Below are positions 35,730-49,414 of a stretch of DNA of 64,000 nucleotides, piece after piece (within the stretch, counting starts at the first letter, position 1; every line of letters starts with the position of its first letter). Origin of the DNA: Auanema rhodensis. Lineage: Eukaryota; Nematoda; Chromadorea; Rhabditida; Rhabditidae. A model generated the notes under the pieces. The model saw nothing but the letters and a program-made list of their open reading frames with translations, did not search any database and was not told the origin of the DNA. The translations under genes were made by a program, and so were the position numbers. The stretch lies in NCBI GenBank assembly GCA_964057225.1, contig OZ059896.1, positions 2,418,001-2,482,000 of the forward strand, read 5' to 3'.

Positions 35730-38700
35730 GGCAAAAACGATGGACAATGTTATTCAACGAAAAAATCAATTCTTCAGGGTGAAAATCGAGGATATAAGTG
35801 TGAACTTATATCAGTTGATATCTCGGTGCATTTTCGAGCTAGCGCAAATCTGATAGTACAGATCGACGAAGCTTAAAAATCCGCATCGAATGCACTATAC
35901 TACATTGAGAAACGCTTAATACAAAAATAAGTTATGATCGTTTGAAAAATGATGCATTAGTGTATGTTGAGTTTCCATGTACACTCAAAATTGCTTCCAA
36001 AAACATTTTGACAAAAATTTTTTCGAAAAATTTCAAAATAATTTAGCAAAAAGTAGATGTGTTTAGATTCCTTTTTTCAAGGCAAAAACGATGGACAATG
36101 TTATTCAACGAAAAAATTAATTCTTCAGGGTGAAAATAGAGGATATAGGTGTAAACTTATATCAGTTGATATCTCGGTGCATTTTCAAGCCAGCGCAAAT
36201 CTGATAGTACAGATCGACGCAGCTTAAAAATCCGCATCGAATGCACTATACTACATTGAGAAACGCTTAATAAAAAAATTAGTTATGATCGTTTGAAAAA
36301 TGATGCATTAGTGTATGTTGAGTTTCCATGTACACTCCAAATTGCTTCCAAAAACATTTTGACAAAAAATTTTTCGAAAAATTTCAAAATAATTTAGCGA
36401 AAAGTAGATGTTTTTAGATTCCTTTTTTCGAGGCAAAAACGATGGACAATGTTATTCAACGAAAAAATTAATTCTTCAGGGTGAAAATCGAGGATATAAG
36501 TGTGAACTTATATCAGTTGATATCTCGGTGCATTTTCAAGCTAGCGCAAATCTGATAGTACAGATCGACGCAGCTTAATAATCCGCATCGAATGCACTAT
36601 ACTACATTGAGAAACGCTTAATACAAAAATTAGTTATGATCTTTTGAAAAATGATGCATTAGTGTATGTTGAGTTTCCATGTACACTCAAAATTGCTTCC
36701 AAAAACATTTTGACAAAAATTTTTTCGAAAAATTTCAAAATAATTTAGCAAAAAGTAGATGTTTTTAGATTCCTTTTTTCGAGGCAAAAACGATGGACAA
36801 TGTTATTCAACGAAAAAATTAATTCTTCAGGGTGAAAATCGAGGATATAAGTGTGAACTTATATCAGTTGATATCTCGGTGCATTTTCGAGCTAGCGCAA
36901 ATCTGATAGTACAGATCGACGCAGCTTAAAAATCCGCATCGAATGCACTATACTACATTGAGAAACGCTTAATACAAAAATTAGTTATGATCGTTTGAAA
37001 AATGATGCATTAGTGTATGTTGAGTTTCCATGTACACTCCAAATTGCTTCCAAAAACATTTTGACAAAAATTTTTTCGAAAAATTTCAAAATAATTTAGC
37101 GAAAAGTAGATGTTTTTAGATTCCTTTTTTCGAGGCAAAAACGATGGACAATGTTATTCAACGAAAAAATTAATTCTTCAGGGTGAAAATCGAGGATATA
37201 AGTGTGAACTTATATCAGTTGATATCTCGGTGCATTTTTAAGCTAGCGGAAATTTGATAACACAGATCGACGCAGCTTAAAAATCCGCATCGAATGCACT
37301 ATACTACATTGAGAAACGCTTAATACAAAAATTAGTTATGATCGTTTGAAAAATGATGCATTAGTGTATGTTGAGTTTCCATGTACACTCAACATTGCTT
37401 CCAAAAACATTTTGACAAAAATTTTTTCGAAAAATTTCAAAATAATTTAGCGAAAAGTAGATGTTTTTAGATTCCTTTTTTCGAGGCAAAAACGATGGAC
37501 AATGTTATTCAACGAAAAAATCAATTCTTCAGGGTGAAAATCGAGGATATAAGTGTGAACTTATATCAGTTGATATCTCGGTGCATTTTCGAGCTAGCGC
37601 AAATCTGATAGTACAGATCGACGCAGCTTAAAAATCCGCATCGAATGCACTATACTACATTGAGAAACGCTTAATACAAAAATAAGTTATGATCGTTTGA
37701 AAAATGATGCATTAGTGTATGTTGAGTTTCCATGTACACTCAAAATTGCTTCCAAAAACATTTTGACAAAAATTTTTTCGAAAAATTTCAAAATAATTTA
37801 GCAAAAAGTAGATGTTTATAGATTCCTTTTTTCAAGGCAAAAACGATGGACAATGTTATTCAACCAAAAAATTAATTCTTCAGGGTGAAAATCGAGGATA
37901 TAGGTGTGAACTTATATCAGTTGATATCTCGGTGCATTTTCAAGCCAGCGCAAATCTGATAGTACAGATCGACGCAGCTTAATAATCCGCATCGAATGCA
38001 CTATACTACATTGAGCAACGCTTAATACAAAAATTAGTTATGATCGTTTGAAAAATGATGCATTAGTGTATGTTGAGTTTCCATGTACACTCAAAATTGC
38101 TTCCAAAAACATTTTGACAAAAATTTTTTCGAAAAATTTCAAAATAATTTAGCGAAAAGTAGATGTTTTTAGATTCCTTTTTTCGAGGCAAAAACGATGG
38201 ACAATGTTATTCAACGAAAAAATTAATTCTTCAGGGTGAAAATCGAGGATATAAGTGTGAACTTATATCAGTTGATATCTCGGTGCATTTTCAAGCTAGC
38301 GCAAATCTGATAGTACAGATCGACGCAGCTTAATAATCCGCATCGAATGCACTATACTACATTGAGAAACGCTTAATACAAAAATTAGTTATGATCTTTT
38401 GAAAAATGATGCATTAGTGTATGTTGAGTTTCCATGTACACTCAAAATTGCTTCCAAAAACATTTTGACAAAAATTTTTTCGAAAAATTTCAAAATAATT
38501 TAGCAAAAAGTAGATGTTTTTAGATTCCTTTTTTCGAGGCAAAAACGATGGACAATGTTATTCAACGAAAAAATTAATTCTTCAGGGTGAAAATCGAGGA
38601 TATAAGTGTGAACTTATATCAGTTGATATCTCGGTGCATTTTCGAGCTAGCGCAAATCTGATAGTACAGATCGACGCAGCTTAAAAATCCGCATCGAATG

Positions 38701-39239
38701 CACTATACTACATTGAGAAACGCTTAATACAAAAATTAGTTATGATCGTTTGAAAAATGATGCATTAGTGTATGTTGAGTTTCCATGTACACTCCAAATT
38801 GCTTCCAAAAACATTTTGACAAAAATTTTTTCGAAAAATTTCAAGATAATTTAGCGAAAAGTAGATGTTTTTAGATTCCTTTTTTCGAGGCAAAAACGAT
38901 GGACAATGTTATTCAACGAAAAAATTAATTCTTCAGGGTGAAAATCGAGGATATAAGTGTGAACTTATATCAGTTGATATCTCGGTGCATTTTTAAGCTA
39001 GCGGAAATTTGATAACACAGATCGACGCAGCTTAAAAATCCGCATCGAATGCACTATACTACATTGAGAAACGCTTAATACAAAAATTAGTTATGATCGT
39101 TTGAAAAATGATGCATTAGTGTATGTTGAGTTTCCATGTACACTCAACATTGCTTCCAAAAACATTTTGACAAAAATTTTTTCGAAAAATTTCAAAATAA
39201 TTTAGCGAAAAGTAGATGTTTTTAGATTCCTTTTTTCGA
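35730..39239. repeat. Pentameric HOR, 1755 bp, two copies (copy A)
   Basis: Five monomer types repeat in order. P1 (35730, 37485) has AAAAATCAATTC, TTTTCGAGCTAGC and AAAAATAAGTTATG. P2 (36081, 37836) has ATAGGTGT and CAAGCCAGC. P3 (36432, 38187) has CTTAATAATCC and TATGATCTTTTG. P4 (36783, 38538) has TTTTCGAGCTAGC and CTCCAAATTGC. P5 (37134, 38889) has GCGGAAATTTGATAAC and CAACATTGC. The step is exactly 1755. By eye about a dozen substitutions separate the two copies, mostly in P2. P1 and P2 occur once more at 39240 and 39591 before the pattern breaks. Confidence 0.9.
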
Positions 39240-39941
39240 GGCAAAAACGATGGACAATGTTATTCAACGAAAAAATCAATTCTTCAGGGTGAAAATCGAG
39301 GATATAAGTGTGAACTTATATCAGTTGATATCTCGGTGCATTTTCGAGCTAGCGCAAATCTGATAGTACAGATCGACGCAGCTTAAAAATCCGCATCGAA
39401 TGCACTATACTACATTGAGAAACGCTTAATACAAAAATAAGTTATGATCGTTTGAAAAATGATGCATTAGTGTATGTTGAGTTTCCATGTACACTCAAAA
39501 TTGCTTCCAAAAACATTTTGACAAAAATTTTTTCGAAAAATTTCAAAATAATTTAGCAAAAAGTAGATGTTTTTAGATTCCTTTTTTCAAGGCAAAAACG
39601 ATGGACAATGTTATTCAACCAAAAAATTAATTCTTCAGGGTGAAAATCGAGGATATAGGTGTGAACTTATATCAGTTGATATCTCGGTGCATTTTCAAGC
39701 CAGCGCAAATCTGATAGTACAGATCGACGCAGCTTAAAAATCCGCATCGAATGCACTATACTACATTGAGAAACGCTTAATACAAAAATTAGTTATGATC
39801 GTTTGAAAAATGATGCATTAGTGTATGTTGAGTTTCCATGTACACTCCAAATTGCTTCCAAAAACATTTTGACAAAAATTTTTTCGAAAAATTTCAAAAT
39901 AATTTAGCGAAAAGTAGATGTTTTTAGATTCCTTTTTTCGA

Positions 39942-41342
39942 GGCAAAAACGATGGACAATGTTATTCAACGAAAAAATTAATTCTTCAGGGTGAAAATCG
40001 AAAATATAAGTGTGAACTTATATCAGTTGATATCTCGGTGCATTTTTCAGCTAGCGGAAATTTGATAACACAGATCGACGCAGCTTAAAAATCCGCATCG
40101 AATGCACTATACTACATTGAGAAACGCTTAATACAAAAATTAGTTATGATCGTTTGAAAAATGATGCATTAGTGTATGTTGAGTTTCCATGTACACTCAA
40201 CATTGCTTCCAAAAACATTTTGACAAAAATTTTTTCGAAAAATTTCAAAATAATTTAGCGAAAAGTAGATGTTTTTAGATTCCTTTTTTTGAGGCAAAAA
40301 CGATGGACAATGTTATTCAACGGAAAAATTAATTCTTCAGGGTGAAAATCGAGGATATAAGTGTGAACTTATATCAGTTGATATCTCGGTGCATTTTCAA
40401 GCTAGCGCAAATCTGATAGTACAGATCGACGCAGCTTAAAAATCCGCATCGAATGCACTATACTACATTGAGAAACGCTTAATACAAAAATTAGTTATGA
40501 TCGTTCGAAAAATGATGCATTAGTGTATGTTGAGTTTCCATGTACACTCAAAATTGCTTCCAAAAACATTTTGACAAAAATTTTTTCAAAAAATTTCAAA
40601 ATAATTTAGCGAAAAGTAGATGTTTTTAGATTCCTTTTTTCAAGGCCAAAACGAAGGACAATGTAATTCAACGAAAAAATTAATTCTTCAGGGTGAAAAT
40701 CGAGGATATAAGTGTGAACTTATATCAGTTCATATCTCGGTGCATTTTCAAGCTAGCGCAAATCTGATAGTACAGATCGACGCAGCATAAAAATCCGCAT
40801 CGAATGCACTATACTAAATTGAGAAACGCTTAATACAAAAAATAGTTATGATCGTTTGAAAAATGATGCATTAGTGTATGTTGAGTTTCCATGTACACTC
40901 AACATTGCTTCCAAAAACATTTTGACAAAAATTTTTTCGAAAATTTCAAAATAATTTAGCGAAAAGTAGATGTTTTTGGATTCCTTTTTTCGAGGCAAAA
41001 ACAATGGACAATGTTATTTAACGAAAAAATTAATTCTTCAGGGTGAAAATCGAAAATATAAGTGTGAACTTATATCAGTTGATATCTCGGTGCATTTTTC
41101 AGCTAGCGCAAATCTGATAACACAGATCGACGCAGCTTAAAAATCCGCATCGAATGCACTATACTACATTAAGAAAAGCTTAATACAAAAATTAGTTATG
41201 ATCGTTTGAAAAATGATGCATTAGTGTATGTTGAGTTTCCATGTACACTCAACATTGCTTCCAAAAACATTTTGACAAAAATTTTTTCGAAAAATTTCAA
41301 AATAATTTAGCGAAAAGTAGATGTTTTTAGATTCCTTTTTTT
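39942..41342. repeat. Four monomers interrupting the pentamer (copy A)
   Basis: Anchors 39942, 40293, 40644 and 40994. The 39942 unit mixes Z-type ATCGAAAATATAAG and TTTTTCAGC with P5-type GCGGAAATTTGATAAC and CAACATTGC. The 40644 unit carries GGCCAAAACGAAGG, GTAATTC and CAGTTCATATC. The last two also occur together in the monomer at 12929, 79 monomers upstream, and each is preceded by a unit with TTTTTTCAAAAAATTTC. In copy B the same four units (60992-62392) are followed by pentamer member P3, so the pentamer order resumes in phase. Confidence 0.82.
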
Positions 41343-44300
41343 GAGGCAAAAACGATGGACAATGTTATTCAACGAAAAAATTAATTCTTCAGGGTGAAAA
41401 TCGAGGATATAAGTGTGAACTTATATCAGTTGATATCTCGGTGCATTTTCAAGCTAGCGCAAATCTGATAACACAGATCGACGCAGCTTAAAAATCCGCA
41501 TCGAATGCACTATACTACATTGAGAAACGCTTAATACAAAAATTAGTTATGATCGTTTGAAAAATGATGCATTAGTGTATGTTGAGTTTCCATGTACACT
41601 CAAAATTGCTTCCAAAAACATTTTGACAAAAATTTTTTCGAAAAATTTCAAAATAATTTAGCGAAAAGTAGATGTTTTTAGATTCCTTTTTTCGAGGCAA
41701 AAACGATGGACAATGTTATTCAACGAAAAAATTAATTCTTCAGGGTGAAAATCGAGGATATAAGTGTGAACTTATATCAGTTGATATCTCGGTGCATTTT
41801 TAAGCTAGCGGAAATTTAATAACACAGATCGACGCAGCTTAAAAATCCGCATCGAATGCACTATACTACATTAAGAAAAGCTTAATACAAAAATTAGTTA
41901 TGATCGTTTGGAAAATGATGCATTAGTGTATGTTGAGTTTCCATGTACACTCAAAATTGCTTCCAAAAACATTTTGACAAAAATTTTTTCGAAAAATTTC
42001 AAAATAATTTAGCGAAAAGTAGATGTTTTTAGATTCCTTTTTTCGAGGCAAAAACGATGGACAATGTTATTCAACGAAAAAATTAATTCTTCAGGGTGAA
42101 AATCGAGGATATAAGTGTGAACTTATATCAGTTGATATCTCGGTGCATTTTTAAGCTAGCGGAAATTTGATAACACAGATCGACGCAGCTTAAAAATCCG
42201 CATTGAATGCACTATACTACATTGTGAAAAGCTTAATACAAAAATTAGTTATGATCGTTTGGAAAATGATGCATTAGTGTATGTTGAGTTTCCATGTACA
42301 CTCAAAATTGCTTCCAAAAACATTTTGACAAAAATTTTTTCGAAAAATTTCAAAATAATTTAGCGAAAAGTAGATGTTTTAAGATTCCTTTTTTCGAGGC
42401 AAAAACGATGGACAATGTTATTCAACGAAAAAATTAATTCTTCAGGGTGAAAATCGAGGATATAAGTGTGAACTTATATCAGTTGATATCTCGGTGCATT
42501 TTCAAGCTAGCGCAAATCTGATAACACAGATCGACGCAGCTTAAAAATCCGCATCGAATGCACTATACTACATTGAGAAACGCTTAATACAAAAATTAGT
42601 TATGATCGTTTGAAAAATGATGCATTAGTGTATGTTGAGTTTCCATGTACACTCAAAATTGCTTCCAAAAACATTTTGACAAAAATTTTTTCGAAAAATT
42701 TCAAAATAATTTAGCGAAAAGTAGATGTTTTTCGATTCCTTTTTTCGAGGCAAAAACGATGGACAATGTTATTCAACGAAAAAATTAATTCTTCAGGGTG
42801 AAAATCGAGGATATAAGTGTGAACTTATATCAGTTGATATCTCGGTGCATTTTTAAGCTAGCGGAAATTTAATAACACAGATCGACGCAGCTTAAAAATC
42901 CGCATCGAATGCACTATACTACATTAAGAAAAGCTTAATACAAAAATTAGTTATGATCGTTTGAAAAATGATGCATTAGTGTATGTTGAGTTTCCATGTA
43001 CACTCAAAATTGCTTCCAAAAACATTTTGACAAAAAATTTTCGTAAAATTTCAAAATAATTTAGCGAAAAGTAGATGTTTTTAGATTCCTTTTTTCAAGG
43101 CAAAAACGATGGACAATGTTATTCAACGAAAAAATTAATTCTTCAGGGTAAAAATCGAGGATATAAGTGTGAACTTATATCAGTTGATATCTCGGTGCAT
43201 TTTTAAGCTAGCGGAAATCTGATAACACAGATCGACGCAGCTTAAAAATCCGCATCGAATGCACTATACTACATTAAGAAAAGCTTAATACAAAAATTAG
43301 TTATGATCGTTTGGAAAATGATGCATTAGTGTATGTTGAGTTTCCATGTACACTCAAAATTGCTTCCAAAAACATTTTGACAAAAAGTTTTTCGAAAAAT
43401 TTCAAAATAATTTAGCGAAAAGTAGATGTTTTCAGATTCCTTTTTTTGAGGCAAAAACGATGGACAATGTTATTCAACGAAAAAATTAATTCTTCAGGGT
43501 GAAAATCGAGGATATAAGTGTGAACTTATATCAGTTGATATCTCGGTGCCTTTTTAAGCTAGCGCAAATCTGATAGTACAGATCGACGCAGCTTAAAAAT
43601 CCGCATTGAATGCACTATACTACATTGTGAAAAGCTTAATACAAAAATTAGTTATGATCGTTTGAAAAATGATGCATTAGTGTATGTTGAGTTTCCATGT
43701 ACACTCAAAATTGCTTCCAAAAACATTTTGACAAAAATTTTTTCGAAAAATTTCAAAATAATTTAGCGAAAAGTAGATGTTTTCAGATTCCTTTTTTTGA
43801 GGCAAAAACGATGGACAACGTTATTCAACGAAAAAATTAATTCTTCAGGGTGAAAATCGAGGATATAAGTGTGAACTTATATCAGTTGATATCTCGGTGC
43901 ATTTTTAAGCTAGCGGAAATTTAATAACACAGATCGACGCAGCTTAAAAATCCGCATCGAATGCACTATACTACATTAAGAAAAGCTTAATACAAAAATT
44001 AGTTATGATCGTTTGGAAAATGATGCATTAGTGTATGTTGAGTTTCCATGTACACTCAAAATTGCTTCCAAAAACATTTTGACAAAAATTTTTTCGAAAA
44101 ATTTCAAAATAATTTAGCGAAAAGTAGATGTTTTTAGATTCCTTTTTTCGAGGCAAAAACGATGGACAATGTTATTCAACGAAAAAATTAATTCTTCAGG
44201 GTGAAAATCGAGGATATAAGTGTGAACTTATATCAGTTGATATCTCGGTGCATTTTTAAGCTAGCGGAAATTTGATAACACAGATCGACGCAGCTTAAAA

Positions 44301-46958
44301 ATCCGCATTGAATGCACTATACTACATTGTGAAAAGCTTAATACAAAAATTAGTTATGATCGTTTGGAAAATGATGCATTAGTGTATGTTGAGTTTCCAT
44401 GTACACTCAAAATTGCTTCCAAAAACATTTTGACAAAAATTTTTTCGAAAAATTTCAAAATAATTTAGCGAAAAGTAGATGTTTTTAGATTCCTTTTTTC
44501 GAGGCAAAAACGATGGACAATGTTATTCAACGAAAAAATTAATTCTTCAGGGTGAAAATCGAGGATATAAGTGTGAACTTATATCAGTTGATATCTCGGT
44601 GCCTTTTTAAGCTAGCGGAAATCTGATAACACAGATCGACGCAGCTTAAAAATCCGCATCGAATGCACTATACTACATTAAGAAAAGCTTAATACAAAAA
44701 TTAGTTATGATCGTTTGGAAAATGATGCATTAGTGTATGTTGAGTTTCCATGTACACTCAAAATTGCTTCCAAAAACATTTTGACAAAAATTTTTTCGAA
44801 AAATTTCAAAATAATTTAGCGAAAAGTAGATGTTTTTAGATTCCTTTTTTCGAGGCAAAAACGATGGACAATGTTATTCAACGAAAAAATTAATTCTTCA
44901 GGGTGAAAATCGAGGATATAAGTGTGAACTTATATCAGTTGATATCTCGGTGCATTTTCAAGCTAGCGCAAATCTGATAGTACAGATCGACGCAGCTTAA
45001 AAATCCGCATCGAATGCACTATACTACATTAAGAAAAGCTTAATACAAAAATTAGTTATGATCGTTTGGAAAATGATGCATTAGTGTATGTTGAGTTTCC
45101 ATGTACACTCAAAATTGCTTCCAAAAACATTTTGACAAAAATTTTTTCGAAAAATTTCAAAATAATTTAGCGAAAAGTAGATGTTTTTAGATTCCTTTTT
45201 TCGAGGCAAAAACGATGGACAATGTTATTCAACGAAAAAATTAATTCTTCAGGGTGAAAATCGAGGATATAAGTGTGAACTTATATCAGTTGATATCTCG
45301 GTGCATTTTTAAGCTAGCGCAAATCTGATAGTACAGATCGACGCAGCTTAAAAATCCGCATCGAATGCACTATACTACATTAAGAAAAGCTTAATACAAA
45401 ATGTAGTTATGATCGTTTGGAAAATGATGCATTAGTGTATGTTGAGTTTCCATGTACACTCAAAATTGCTTCCAAAAACATTTTGACAAAAAGTTTTTCG
45501 AAAAATTTCAAAATAATTTAGCGAAAAGTAGATGTTTTTAGATTCCTTTTTTCGAGGCAAAAACGATGGACAATGTTATTCAACGAAAAAATTAATTCTT
45601 CAGGGTGAAAATCGAGGATATAAGTGTGAACTTATATCAGTTGATATCTCGGTGCATTTTTAAGCTAGCGGAAATTTAATAACACAGATCGACGCAGCTT
45701 AAAAATCCGCATCGAATGCACTATACTACATTGAGAAACGCTTAATACAAAAATTAGTTATGATCGTTTGGAAAATGATGCATTAGTGTATGTTGAGTTT
45801 CCATGTACACTCAAAATTGCTTCCAAAAACATTTTGACAAAAATTTTTTCGAAAAATTTCAAAATAATTTAGCGAAAAGTAGATGTTTTCAGATTCCTTT
45901 TTTTGAGGCAAAAACGATGGACAATGTTATTCAACGAAAAAATTAATTCTTCAGGGTGAAAATCGAGGATATAAGTGTGAACTTATAACAGTTGATATCT
46001 CGGTGCCTTTTTAAGCTAGCGGAAATTTGATAACACAGATCGACGCAGCTTAAAAATCCGCATTGAATGCACTATACTACATTGTGAAAAGCTTAATACA
46101 AAAATTAGTTATGATCGTTTGGAAAATGATGCATTAGTGTATGTTGAGTTTCCATGTACACTCAAAATTGCTTCCAAAAACATTTTGACAAAAATTTTTT
46201 CGAAAAATTTCAAAATAATTTAGCGAAAAGTAGATGTTTTTAGATTCCTTTTTTCGAGGCAAAAACGATGGACAATGTTATTCAACGAAAAAATTAATTC
46301 TTCAGGGTGAAAATCGAGGATATAAGTGTGAACTTATATCAGTTGATATCTCGGTGCATTTTCAAGCTAGCGCAAATTTAATAACACAGATCGACGCAGC
46401 TTAAAAATCCGCATCGAATGCACTATACTACATTAAGAAAAGCTTAATACAAAAATTAGTTATGATCGTTTGAAAAATGATGCATTAGTGTATGTTGAGT
46501 TTCCATGTACACTCAAAATTGCTTCCAAAAACATTTTGACAAAAAATTTTCGTAAAATTTCAAAATAATTTAGCGAAAAGTAGATGTTTTTAGATTCCTT
46601 TTTTCAAGGCAAAAACGATGGACAATGTTATTCAACGAAAAAATTAATTCTTCAGGGTGAAAATCGAGGATATAAGTGTGAACTTATATCAGTTGATATC
46701 TCGGTGCATTTTCAAGCTATCGCAAATCTGATAGTACAGATCGACGCAGCTTAAAAATCCGCATTGAATGCACTATACTACATTGTGAAAAGCTTAATAC
46801 AAAAATTAGTTATGATCGTTTGAAAAATGATGCATTAGTGTATGTTGAGTTTCCATGTACACTCAACATTGCTTCCAAAAACATTTTGACAAAAATTTTT
46901 TCAAAAAATTTCAAAATAATTTAGCGAAAAGTAGATGTTTTTAGATTCCTTTTTTCAA

Positions 46959-49414
46959 GGCAAAAACGATGGACAATGTTATTCAACGAAAAAATTAATT
47001 CTTCAGGGTGAAAATCGAAAATATAAGTGTGAACTTATATCAGTTGATATCTCGGTGAATTTTTCAGCTAGCGCAAATCTGATAACACAGATCGACGCAG
47101 CTCAAAAATCCGCATCGAATGCACTATACTACATTGAGAAACGCTTTATACCAAAATTAGTTATGATCGTTTGAAAAATGATGCATTAGTGTATGTTGAG
47201 TTTCCATGTACACTCAAAATTGCTTCCAAAAACATTTTGACAAAAAGTTTTTCGAAAAATTTCAAAATAATTTAGCGAAAAGTAGATGTTTTTAGATTCC
47301 TTTTTTCGAGGCAAAAACGATGGACAATGTTATTCAACGAAAAAATTAATTCTTCAGGGTGAAAATCGAGGATATAAGTGTGAACTTATATCAGTTGATA
47401 TCTCGGTGCATTTTCAAGCTAGCGCAAATCTGATAGTACAGATCGACGCAGCTTAAAAATCCGCATCGAATGCACTATACTACATTGAGAAACGCTTAAT
47501 ACAAAAATTAGTCATGATCGTTTGAAAAATGATGCATTAGTGTATGTTGAGTTTCCATGTACACTCAACATTGCTTCCAAAAACATTTTGACAAAAATTT
47601 TTTCGAAAATTTCAAAATAATTTAGCGAAAAGTAGATGTTTTTAGATTCCTTTTTTCGAGGCAAAAACGATGGACAATGTTATTCAACGAAAAAATTAAT
47701 TCTTCAGGGTGAAAATCGAAAATATAAGTGTGAACTTATATCAGTTGATATCTCGGTGCATTTTTCAGCTAGCGCAAATCTGATAACACAGATCGACGCA
47801 GCTTAAAAATCCGCATCGAATGCACTATACTACATTGAGAAACGCTTTATACCAAAATTAGTTATGATCGTTTGAAAAATGATGCATTAGTGTATGTTGA
47901 GTTTCCATGTACACTCAAAATTGCTTCCAAAAACATTTTGACAAAAATTTTTTCGAAAAATTTCAAAATAATTTAGCGAAAAGTAGATGTTTTCAGATTC
48001 CTTTTTTTGAGGCAAAAACGATGGACAATGTTATTCAACGAAAAAATTAATTCTTCAGGGTGAAAATCGAGGATATAAGTGTGAACTTATATCAGTTGAT
48101 ATCTCGGTGCCTTTTTAAGCTAGCGGAAATCTGATAACACAGATCGACGCAGCTTAAAAATCCGCATCGAATGCACTATACTACATTAAGAAAAGCTTAA
48201 TACAAAAATTAGTTATGATCGTTTGGAAAATGATGCATTAGTGTATGTTGAGTTTCCATGTACACTCAAAATTGCTTCCAAAAACATTTTGACAAAAATT
48301 TTTTCGAAAAATTTCAAAATAATTTAGCGAAAAGTAGATGTTTTTAGATTCCTTTTTTCGAGGCAAAAACGATGGACAATGTTATTCAACGAAAAAATTA
48401 ATTCTTCAGGGTGAAAATCGAGGATGTAAGTGTGAACTTATATCAGTTGATATCTCGGTGCATTTTCAAGCTAGCGCAAATCTGATAGTACAGATCGACG
48501 CAGCTTAAAAATCCGCATCGAATGCACTATACTACATTGAGAAACGCTTAATACAAAAATTAGTCATGATCGTTTGAAAAATGATGCATTAGTGTATGTT
48601 GAGTTTCCATGTACACTCAAAATTGCTTCCAAAAACATTTTGACAAAAATTTTTTCGAAAAATTTCAAAAAAATTTAGCTAAAAGTAGATGTTTTTAGAT
48701 TCCTTTTTTCGAGGCAAAAACGATGGACAATGTTATTCAACGAAAAAATTAATTCTTCAGGGTGAAAATCGAGGATATAAGTGTGAACTTATATCAGTAG
48801 ATATCTCGGTGCATTTTCAAGCTAGCGCAAATCTGATAGTACAGATCGACGCAGCTTAAAAATCCGCATCGAATGCACTATACTACATTGAGAAACGCTT
48901 AATACAAAAATTAGTTATGATCGTTTGAAAAATGATGCATTAGTGTATGTTGAGTTTCCATGTACACTCAAAATTGCTTCCAAAAACATTTTGACAAAAA
49001 TTTTTTCGAAAAATTTCAAAATAATTTAGCGAAAAGTAGATGTTTTCAGATTCCTTTTTTTGAGGCAAAAACGATGGACAATGTTATTCAACGAAAAAAT
49101 TAATTCTTCAGGGTGAAAATCGAGGATATAAGTGTGAACTTATATCAGTTGATATCTCGGTGCCTTTTTAAGCTAGCGGAAATCTGATAACACAGATCGA
49201 CGCAGCTTAAAAATCCGCATCGAATGCACTATACTACATTAAGAAAAGCTTAATACAAAAATTAGTTATGATCGTTTGGAAAATGATGCATTAGTGTATG
49301 TTGAGTTTCCATGTACACTCAAAATTGCTTCCAAAAACATTTTGACAAAAATTTTTTCGAAAAATTTCAAAATAATTTAGCGAAAAGTAGATGTTTTTAG
49401 ATTTCTTTTTTCGA
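46959..49414. repeat. X/Y/Z trimer monomers (copy B)
   Basis: Exact-looking counterpart of 25909-28364 at an offset of 21,050. It shares GTGAATTTTTCAGC, the TAA-to-CAA change, GGATGTAAGTG near 48423 and CAAAAAAATTTAGCTAAAAG near 48666. Confidence 0.88.

Larger units (their letters stand above)
20293..41342. repeat. 21,050-bp segmental duplication, copy A (60 monomers)
   Basis: Sixty monomers, anchors 20295 to 40994, repeat as 41345 to 62044 at a constant offset of 21,050. Every rare variant I compared occurs in both copies. Examples in copy A: GACAACG near 22766, TTATAACAG near 24935, ATCAGTAGATATC near 27745, GTCGAGTTTCC near 33161, CGAAAAAATAATTC near 33295, CTTATAATCC near 35171, TCAAGATAAT near 38842, GGCCAAAACGAAGG at 40644 and ATTTAACG near 41017. 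I found no mismatch by eye but did not align base by base. The left edge is set by 20292 (C) against 41342 (T). The right junction can lie anywhere within about 128 identical bases from 41343. Confidence 0.93.

Noticed and set aside
41343-41470. Specific recombination site at the duplication junction
   Set aside because: The junction lies in ordinary monomer sequence shared by all units. The breakpoint cannot be placed within about 128 identical bases, so no special motif can be claimed.
46935-47174. Identical 79-codon frame, apparently conserved between two loci
   Set aside because: The identity comes from the 21-kb duplication that carries it, not from selection on a protein.
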